Of a stretch of 64,000 nt of DNA, positions 14,406 to 20,515 are shown one piece after another. Positions within the stretch are counted from its first letter, which is position 1. Each line of letters opens with the position of its first letter. The DNA is from CBDDYU01 sp965235655 (GTDB lineage Bacteria > Pseudomonadota > Alphaproteobacteria > Pelagibacterales > Pelagibacteraceae). Position numbers and translations under genes: made by a program. Location: assembly GCA_965235655.1 (NCBI GenBank), contig CBDDYU010000001.1:124001-188000 (forward strand). The letters are read 5' to 3'. The notes below the pieces were generated by a model, which was not told the DNA's origin, did not search any database, and worked only from the letters and a program-made list of their open reading frames with translations.

Positions 14406-15083
14406 ATGATTGTAAATGCTGATTTTAGCATAAAGGCCGTAGTCAATACCCAGAATATTCATTGGCAGCCGTCACCCGTTCCAGGAGTAGAGAGAAAATA
14501 TTTAGACCGTGTAGGTGGTGAAGTTGCAATTGCAAGTACGGTAGTAAAATATGCTGCTAACTCTTCTTTTACACGTCATACTCATGATGGAGGTGAAGAA
14601 ATTTTAGTACTGGACGGAGTTTTTTCCGATGAGACAGGTAACTATCCTGCAGGATCTTATCTTCGAAATCCGCCCAATAGTTCGCACGCTCCATTTTCAA
14701 AACAAGGTTGCACTTTATTTGTTAAATTAAGACAGTTTCATCCTGAAGATGTACAAACTGTTCGTATCAATACTAATGACACACCTTGGTACCCAGGTAT
14801 GGTTCCCGGTTTATCTGTGATGCCGCTTCATGAATTTAATGGTGTTGGTACCGCTTTAGTGAAATGGTCACCTAATACTATTTTTAATCCTCACATTCAT
14901 CCAGGCGGAGAAGAAATTTTTGTCATTAAAGGAATTTTTTATGATGAACACGGTAGCTACCCCCAAGGAACTTGGATCCGAAGTCCACGCTATAGCAAAC
15001 ACACTCCTTTTACCAAGTCGGATGAAACAATCATTTATGTTAAAACAGGTCATCTCGATTATCCTATGCAGCAACAAGATTGA
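14406..15083 (+). CDS. Tandem-cupin (ChrR-like cupin) protein
   Basis: 225 residues containing two homologous cupin halves. The first has FTRHTHDGGEEILVLDGVF and PNSSHAPF; the second has FNPHIHPGGEEIFVIKGIF and PRYSKHTPF. Each half carries the HxHxGGEE motif and a distal histidine, the usual metal-binding set. The repeat resembles the cupin domain of the anti-sigma factor ChrR, but the N-terminal zinc anti-sigma domain is absent. It is therefore a stand-alone bicupin, perhaps a sensor or dioxygenase-like enzyme. Its stop overlaps the next ATG (TGATG), and two further small genes follow in series. Confidence 0.82.
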   Translation: MIVNADFSIKAVVNTQNIHWQPSPVPGVERKYLDRVGGEVAIASTVVKYAANSSFTRHTHDGGEEILVLDGVFSDETGNYPAGSYLRNPPNSSHAPFSKQGCTLFVKLRQFHPEDVQTVRINTNDTPWYPGMVPGLSVMPLHEFNGVGTALVKWSPNTIFNPHIHPGGEEIFVIKGIFYDEHGSYPQGTWIRSPRYSKHTPFTKSDETIIYVKTGHLDYPMQQQD

Positions 15084-15229
15084 TGACACAACATAACGAA
15101 TCTCAAGTCATCATCGAACAATGCGAAAAGTGTGGTGCTAAGAACGAAACTGTTCACCCTAACTTTCTCTTATATGGTTTTAAGATTTGCCAATCGTGTA
15201 AATTATCTGAAACTTTATTTCCCGTTTAG
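15083..15229 (+). CDS. 48-residue zinc-ribbon-like microprotein
   Basis: An ORF starting at the ATG that overlaps the bicupin stop (TGATG at 15081-15085) and ending 2 bases before the next ATG. It contains two CxxC knuckles, QCEKCGA and ICQSCKL, separated by about 20 residues, as in small zinc ribbons. Both ends are tightly spaced to neighbours, which supports real translation. No function is known; it might pair with the bicupin. Confidence 0.6.
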   Translation: MTQHNESQVIIEQCEKCGAKNETVHPNFLLYGFKICQSCKLSETLFPV

Positions 15230-15231
15230 CC

Positions 15232-15654
15232 ATGACAAGTGTAGATATTTCCCAAGCTGATTATGCGAAACAGTTAATTCAACATTTGGAGCAAGACAAG
15301 ACTTTTAATATTGAACTGAAAGAAGCATCTAATGTTTTCTTAGAAAAGTCGGTGGAAACGTATTATGATTTTTACGAAAAAGGTAAGCGTGGCAGCTTAT
15401 TTAATTGTCTTATCTTTTATTTTCCTGAACCCAGGCAATCGGATGTTGGTTTATTTATTGAAGATATCAGAGGTTTGTACATTAAAGCAGATCATCCAGT
15501 TATTCCCACACAAGACAACACCTCTTATACAATGATGCGCACCTTCCTTCCGCAGAACTCCAAATCTTTTTCGATGAAAGAAATACAAGACATCAAAGCC
15601 ATTTATCTCAAAGCTATTTATAAAACGGCTGAAAAAGTTTTTCATTTAGATTAA
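15232..15654 (+). CDS. Hypothetical cytoplasmic protein (140 aa)
   Basis: 140 residues, no signal peptide or membrane segment. An N-terminal helical part (YAKQLIQHLEQDK) is followed by a mixed region with FNCLIFYFPEPRQSDVGLFI and a C-terminal helix. I do not recognise the family. It starts 2 bases after the zinc-ribbon ORF and precedes the Atm1-type exporter by 35 bases, so it belongs to the bicupin operon. Confidence 0.7.
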   Translation: MTSVDISQADYAKQLIQHLEQDKTFNIELKEASNVFLEKSVETYYDFYEKGKRGSLFNCLIFYFPEPRQSDVGLFIEDIRGLYIKADHPVIPTQDNTSYTMMRTFLPQNSKSFSMKEIQDIKAIYLKAIYKTAEKVFHLD

Positions 15655-15689
15655 GAACAAACAAATAGTCAGTAATCAGTTATAGTGAA

Positions 15690-17474
15690 ATGATGGAACA
15701 AAAAGGAAAATATATTAAGACTTTCAAACTGTTGTTACCCTATTTATGGCCAAGTAATAGAAGGGATTTAAGATTAAGAGTTAGTTTTGCTGTCATTGCT
15801 CTCGTGTTAGCAAAAATAGCAAGTGTTGCTACTCCTTTAGTGCTAGGGGCGTCCGTGAATTCACTTACTGAACTAAGCACAGGTATTAATCTATTCATGC
15901 TGGTGCCAGTTGCTTTGATAATTGGTTATGGTGTTACAAAAATAATTTCTTTTGCATTTGTTGAAATTCGAGATGCTTTATTTTCAAAGGTGTCGCAACA
16001 TTCTGTCCGCCATGTATCCCTAAATATGTTTAAGCACCTCCATAATCTATCCTTACAATTTCATTTGAACCGCCAAACCGGAGCGCTGGCAAAATTTATC
16101 GATAGAGGAACCAAGGGAATAGATTTTCTTCTACGATATGTGTTGTTTAATATTGCTCCTACTTTTTTTGAAATTTTTTTAGTTTCAGGAATTTTATTTT
16201 ATCTGTACGGCCCATGGTATGCAGTCATAACCCTTACAACGATTGGTCTTTATTCTTACCTAACATTTACGATTACAGAATGGAGAAACATCTTTAGAAA
16301 AAGGATGAATCAAGCAGACAATGATGTCAGCACTAAAATGATTGATAGCTTGTTAAACTATGAGACGGTTAAATATTTTAATAACGAAACATTTGAATTT
16401 GATAGATTAGATAAATCTTTAAAAGAATATGAAGCGTCCGCTAATAAAAGTCGTCAAACGCTCTCTTTATTAAATGTAGCACAAACATTTATCATCATGA
16501 CTGGAATTACCATCATGCTGGTAATGTCTGCCTACGGTATTAAAAATGGAGACATTGATGTGGGAGGGTTTGTGGTGATTAATGCTTATATGCTGCAATT
16601 ATATCAGCCACTAAACTGGCTTGGTTCCGTGTATCGAGAAATTAGACAAGCATTAACGGACATGGAAAATATGTTTAGCTTGTTGGAAATAGCGCCTACA
16701 AATCAAATTAATATTAATAAGTTACCAGAAAGCGATAGTGCGGAAATTAAATTTGATCATGTTAGTTTTGATTATGACATCAGACGAACTATCATTAAAA
16801 ATATTTCCTTCGTAGTTCCCAATGGTAAAAAAGTTGCGATTGTAGGTCCTACAGGAGCTGGCAAATCAACCATCAGTAGATTACTATTTAAATTTTATGA
16901 ACCCAAAGAAGGCGGTATTTATATTAACGATATGAATATCAATAAGATCTCCCAAGAATCTCTGAGAGAAATAATTGGTGTGGTGCCTCAAGATACTGTC
17001 TTATTTAACGATACAATTTATTACAATATTGCTTACGGTAAAACTTGTGCAAGTAAAGAGGAAGTAATTAATGCTGCAAAAAATGCAGATATCCATGATT
17101 TCATTTCCATTTTACCAGATGGCTATCAAACCATTGTAGGAGAGAGGGGTTTAAAATTATCGGGTGGAGAAAAACAAAGAGTGGCTATTGCCAGAACTAT
17201 TTTAAAAAATCCGAAAATATTCTTCTTTGATGAGGCAACTTCTGCGCTTGATACTAGCACTGAAAAAGAAATTCAAAAAAATTTAGAGAATATTTCTAAA
17301 AATAAAACAACACTCATTATTGCCCACCGCCTTTCAACTGCTGCAAATGCGGACCAAATTATTGTGCTTGATAAAGGTGTTATTGTTGAGCAAGGAACAC
17401 ATGAAAGCCTATTGTCACAAAAAGGCAAGTACTTTGAGATGTGGGGTAAGCAAAAGCCCAAGTCTTCAGTTTAG
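15690..17474 (+). CDS. Atm1/HMT1-type ABC exporter, fused membrane and ATPase domains
   Basis: 594 residues. Residues 1-330 are a six-helix ABC exporter membrane domain, with conserved NYETVKYFNNE near residue 225, the sequence typical of Atm1/ABCB7 proteins. The ATPase follows with Walker A GPTGAGKST, signature LSGGEKQR, Walker B FFDEATSALD and the H-loop IAHRLST. Mitochondrial Atm1 and its alphaproteobacterial relatives export glutathione-linked sulfur or metal conjugates for Fe-S assembly and metal tolerance. It lies at the end of the bicupin/zinc-ribbon run. Confidence 0.9.
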   Translation: MMEQKGKYIKTFKLLLPYLWPSNRRDLRLRVSFAVIALVLAKIASVATPLVLGASVNSLTELSTGINLFMLVPVALIIGYGVTKIISFAFVEIRDALFSKVSQHSVRHVSLNMFKHLHNLSLQFHLNRQTGALAKFIDRGTKGIDFLLRYVLFNIAPTFFEIFLVSGILFYLYGPWYAVITLTTIGLYSYLTFTITEWRNIFRKRMNQADNDVSTKMIDSLLNYETVKYFNNETFEFDRLDKSLKEYEASANKSRQTLSLLNVAQTFIIMTGITIMLVMSAYGIKNGDIDVGGFVVINAYMLQLYQPLNWLGSVYREIRQALTDMENMFSLLEIAPTNQININKLPESDSAEIKFDHVSFDYDIRRTIIKNISFVVPNGKKVAIVGPTGAGKSTISRLLFKFYEPKEGGIYINDMNINKISQESLREIIGVVPQDTVLFNDTIYYNIAYGKTCASKEEVINAAKNADIHDFISILPDGYQTIVGERGLKLSGGEKQRVAIARTILKNPKIFFFDEATSALDTSTEKEIQKNLENISKNKTTLIIAHRLSTAANADQIIVLDKGVIVEQGTHESLLSQKGKYFEMWGKQKPKSSV

Positions 17475-17514
17475 CATAGTTGCAAAATAAAATTTTGTTC
17501 GTTACAAATAAGTA

Positions 17515-17955
17515 ATGCCAACCTATACTGTTACCACATCCAACCTTGCATTAACGAAGAGTAAGAAAAAATCCATCGCTCAAGGCATTACAAATATTCA
17601 TAGCAAAACCACGGGAGCAAACACCTATTTTGCACAAGTCATGTTTCATGAAACGAAAAAGAACAATCATTTTATGGGAGGCAAGCTAGTTAAGGATGAG
17701 CAGATTTATCTGCATGGTCAAATCAGAGCAGGTCGTCCTAAAGAGATTAAAGATGAGCTGATTGATCAGTTAAAAAAGCTCCTTGCGAAAGAGACGGCAT
17801 TAGATCAATCCAGTGTTTGGGTTTATATTGTTGATTTAGAACCATCGCAAATGGTTGAGTATGGAGAAGTATTGCCAGAATCCGGTCAAGAAAAAGCATG
17901 GTTTGATAACTTGCCAGACAAATTAAAGAAAAAATTACAATCGTTAGAAAGCTAA
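17515..17955 (+). CDS. cis-CaaD/Cg10062-like tautomerase-superfamily enzyme
   Basis: 146 residues including the initiator Met, the length of cis-3-chloroacrylate dehalogenase-type tautomerases and twice that of 4-oxalocrotonate tautomerase. Numbered without Met, it has Pro1, His28 (NIHSKTTG), Arg70 and Arg73 (GQIRAGRPKE), Tyr103 (WVYIVD) and Glu114 (MVEYGE). These are the positions used by cis-CaaD and its homologue Cg10062 as catalytic proton donor, carboxylate binders and water activator. The protein may therefore hydrate or decarboxylate acetylenic or halogenated acids, or act as a generic tautomerase. It lies 40 bases after the Atm1-type gene and before the DUF1330 gene. Confidence 0.85.
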   Translation: MPTYTVTTSNLALTKSKKKSIAQGITNIHSKTTGANTYFAQVMFHETKKNNHFMGGKLVKDEQIYLHGQIRAGRPKEIKDELIDQLKKLLAKETALDQSSVWVYIVDLEPSQMVEYGEVLPESGQEKAWFDNLPDKLKKKLQSLES

Positions 17956-17986
17956 TGAGAGAATATTCAAGGAAAGGATGGAAGAA

Positions 17987-18274
17987 ATGTTAGGCTATGC
18001 AATTTTTAATATCAAAGTTACGAACCCTGAAGATTACAAACAATATTTACAACAAGTTACCGCGATAGCCGAACAATTTGGAGGAAAGTATATTGTGCGT
18101 GGTGGTGAATCTACTGTGATTGAAGGCACCTGGGCTCATCCTAGAACCGTAGTGATCCAATTTCCAAGTTATGAAAAAGCTTTAGAGTGGTACCATTCTG
18201 AAGCGTATAAACCCATCAGGCAAATTCGTTTAGATAATGCCGAGACCAATGCAATTATTATTCAAGGTGCCTAA
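17987..18274 (+). CDS. DUF1330 family protein (dimeric alpha/beta-barrel fold)
   Basis: About 95 residues from the ATG at 17987, where AGGAAAGGA lies at a proper distance; an in-frame ATG at 17978 abuts that site. Features of the DUF1330 ferredoxin-like family are GYAIFNIKVTNPEDYKQY at the start, GGKYIVRGGESTVIEG in the middle and FPSYEKALEWYHSEAYKP. The biochemical role is undefined. It follows the tautomerase by 31 bases, and both are small single-domain enzyme-like folds. Confidence 0.85.
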   Translation: MLGYAIFNIKVTNPEDYKQYLQQVTAIAEQFGGKYIVRGGESTVIEGTWAHPRTVVIQFPSYEKALEWYHSEAYKPIRQIRLDNAETNAIIIQGA

Positions 18275-18292
18275 CACTTATCTAAATATTAT

Positions 18293-18382
18293 ATGAATCT
18301 AACTCAGCCAGAACTTGTTCAGCTTGTTGTGTTAGTAGCAGTACTGATCTTAGTTTTGTATAACTTTAAAGGTAGATCCTAA
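18293..18382 (+). CDS. 29-residue single-span membrane microprotein
   Basis: An ORF reading MNLTQPELVQ, then a hydrophobic span VVLVAVLILVLY, then NFKGRS. It is immediately followed by a second membrane microprotein that begins on the next base. It is too short for family assignment. Support comes from the clean membrane-helix pattern and the head-to-tail packing. Confidence 0.4.
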   Translation: MNLTQPELVQLVVLVAVLILVLYNFKGRS

Positions 18383-18502
18383 ATGAAAACTAAATTTATC
18401 CTTGCTATAGCTATTGTATTATTTGTTGCAGGCTTAGTTGCTTTTGATGTTTACAGGAATAGTCCGTTGATCCAAAACCCAGAATTGTTTAAGAAAAAAT
18501 AG
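18383..18502 (+). CDS. 39-residue membrane or exported microprotein
   Basis: Begins MKTKFILAIAIVLFVAG, a signal-anchor-like hydrophobic segment, followed by a short polar tail with VYRNSPLIQNPELFKKK. The ATG directly follows the TAA of the 29-residue ORF. No family is recognised. Confidence 0.45.
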   Translation: MKTKFILAIAIVLFVAGLVAFDVYRNSPLIQNPELFKKK

Positions 18503-18559
18503 TAATTTTTACGCTCTGTTGAAACGAAGCCAAATATCCCTAAGAAAATAGAGCTTATT

Positions 18560-18793
18560 GTGAATGAGGGTGTAGATAAAAAAATTGAATATGATGATCT
18601 GCAAGCTTATCAGGAGCAACAAAAGCTGGAAGTCGAGCGCTTAAAAAAAAGTTTTGGTAAACCTCACTCTACTTATAGGGAGAGAAAATACATCTATTGG
18701 TGCAATCCTTTTGAGTCGATTAACAACGGTAAATTAGGTCATTCGCAGTCTTGGAAAAATAAAAAAGATAAGAAATATGAGTATTATGGGTAA
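18560..18793 (+). CDS. Hypothetical small charged protein, GTG start
   Basis: 77 residues from a GTG, highly charged, with a helical stretch DDLQAYQEQQKLEVERLKK and a basic, aromatic C-terminus. No domain or membrane segment is seen and no strong ribosome site is visible. It may be real, but could equally be a chance frame in the 5' flank of the riboswitch. Confidence 0.3.
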   Translation: MNEGVDKKIEYDDLQAYQEQQKLEVERLKKSFGKPHSTYRERKYIYWCNPFESINNGKLGHSQSWKNKKDKKYEYYG

Positions 18794-18858
18794 TATTCAT
18801 AGCTGGAATGCAACTAAAAGGCTGTTGTTTCCTCTCATTTTTTGTTTAAATAGAAATG

Positions 18859-19020
18859 TTTACGGGAGAGACTATTTTAGTAATAGCGCCGAAGGATCAA
18901 CTGCTCAGGAAAATCTCAGGCAAAAGGACCGTAAAAATTAAAACTCTGGAAAGTGAGCTTCGTTGCTCCGCCGAAGGATGGAAGATCTCAGGCACCCAAA
19001 CAGATGAGCGAACAGAGTTT
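18859..19020 (+). ncRNA. Tandem glycine riboswitch (two aptamers) controlling gcvT
   Basis: Two consecutive glycine aptamers. Aptamer 1 (18859-18935) is closed by TTTACGG/CCGTAAA and contains GCGCCGAAGGATCAA and CTCAGGCAAAAGGACC. Aptamer 2 (18941-19020) is closed by AAACTCTG/CAGAGTTT and contains CGCCGAAGGATGGAAG and TCTCAGGCACCC. These are the hallmark gcvT-motif sequences. The last P1 base pair of aptamer 2 lies 2 bases before the gcvT ATG at 19023. Control is therefore probably at translation initiation, and no separate terminator hairpin is visible. Confidence 0.95.
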
Positions 19021-19022
19021 TA

Positions 19023-20125
19023 ATGAGTACAGCTAATTTAACAACAGCCTTATTTGATTTTCATGTTGCTAGTGGAGCAAAGATGGTTCCGTTTGCAGGT
19101 TATGAAATGCCTATTCAATACGCTACTGGCATTGTCAATGAACACAATCAAGTAAGACAGAGCGCTGGTATTTTTGATGTCTCACACATGGGTCAGTTTT
19201 CTATTGTGGGAGATGATAGCGTTTGTGCTGCGATTGAAAAAGTAATTCCTATCGATTTATCAAAATTAAATATGAACCAATCGAAATATTCATTTTCTAA
19301 TGAATGCACAAGGTGGAATTGATGATGATTTAATTGTGACTAGAGTAGAACAAGGAATTAACATTGTACTGAATGCTGCTTGTAAACATAAGGATGTGAA
19401 AACATTAAAAAGTGTTTTATCCAATCCAGATTGCGCAACCTTACATGATCATCTTTCTTTAGTTGCCATTCAAGGTCCTAAAGCAGTTTCTATTGTAGAT
19501 GCCATGATACCAGGAGTTGCGAATTTAAAATTTATGAACGGTGGATCATTTATGTATGATGGTGAAACCGTTTATGTAACCAGATCTGGTTACACAGGCG
19601 AAGATGGATTTGAAATTTCTATTGCGAATAACAAAGTAGAACAACTTTGTAAAACATTAGTTGAAACAACCGATGCTTCTATGATTGGTTTAGGGGCAAG
19701 AGATTCATTAAGGTTAGAAGCTGGACTTTGTTTATATGGTCATGATTTAGATACTACGACATCACCGATTGAAGCTGATTTGTTATTTGGAATTGCAAAA
19801 AGTAGAAGAGAACAGTTTAATTTTATAGGTGGCGATGTTGTGAAACAACACTATGGAACAGGGTATTAGTAGAAAAAGAGTGGGAATTCAATTAGAGGGA
19901 AAAATTATAGCAAGGGAAAATGCAAAAATATTTAAAGAGGATAAAGAAGTAGGGATAGTGACTTCCGGATCCTTTGGGCCCAGTGTGGGTGCGGCTGTGG
20001 TGATGGGTTATGTGAATTTTGATTGTTCAGAAGTTGGAACTTCTGTGGAATTAGAAGTGCGAGGCAAAAAATATCCAGCAAAGATTTGTTTGTTGCCATT
20101 TTATAAAAAAAGTTATGCAAAATAG
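19023..20125 (+). CDS. gcvT: Glycine cleavage system T protein (aminomethyltransferase), with two frame disruptions
   Basis: Reads as GcvT from LFDFHVASGAKMVPFAGYEMPIQY onward, with the conserved FDVSHMGQ early and the GYTGEDGFEI motif late. It transfers the methylene group of H-protein-bound glycine to tetrahydrofolate. As given, the frame breaks near 19293-19297 (a T4 run; three Ts would restore KYSFLMNAQGG) and near 19845-19852 (one base fewer restores the frame into EQGISRKRVG). Removing one base at each gives exactly 366 codons plus stop, a normal length with all domains. I read this as probable sequence error in an intact gene; true decay is the alternative. It is the first gene of the gcvTHP operon under the glycine riboswitch. 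Confidence 0.9.
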
Positions 20126-20133
20126 GAGGGGTA

Positions 20134-20515
20134 ATGTCAGAAGCTAAATATTCAAAAAAACATGAGTGGGTGATTGTCGAAGGAGATGTCGGTACAGTTG
20201 GTATTACCAAATATGCTGCCGATCAGTTAGGAGATATTGTATTTGCCGAAGTTCCAGAAGCTGGCAAAGCTTTAACAAGCGGCGGTGAAGCAGCGGTGGT
20301 TGAATCTGTGAAAGCTGCAAGTGATGTTTATACTCCAGTGTCAGGTGAAGTAATTGAGGGAAATCAAGAAGTTGCCTCTAATCCTTCACTTAATTAATGA
20401 AGATCCTGAAGGAAAAGGTTGGTTTTTTAAGGTGAAAGTAAGCAATGTATCAGAGCTAGATTCACTCATGAGCAAAGCAGATTACGATACCTATATAGCG
20501 GGGAACCCAAGCTAA
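20134..20515 (+). CDS. gcvH: Glycine cleavage system H protein, with one frame disruption
   Basis: Begins MSEAKYSKKHEWV with a strong ribosome site (AGGAGGGG). The lipoyl-lysine motif VVESVKAASDVY is present. The frame stops early at 20397, but one base fewer near 20388-20395 continues into NEDPEGKGWFFKVKV and ends at 20515. That gives 126 residues, the usual H-protein length. The restored stop overlaps the gcvP ATG (TAATG). The protein carries the aminomethyl group between P and T proteins on its lipoyl arm. Confidence 0.9.

Noticed and set aside
19023..20125. Programmed ribosomal frameshifting in gcvT
   Set aside because: No slippery heptamer with a downstream pseudoknot is seen, two separate events would be needed, and GcvT is not known to use frameshifting.
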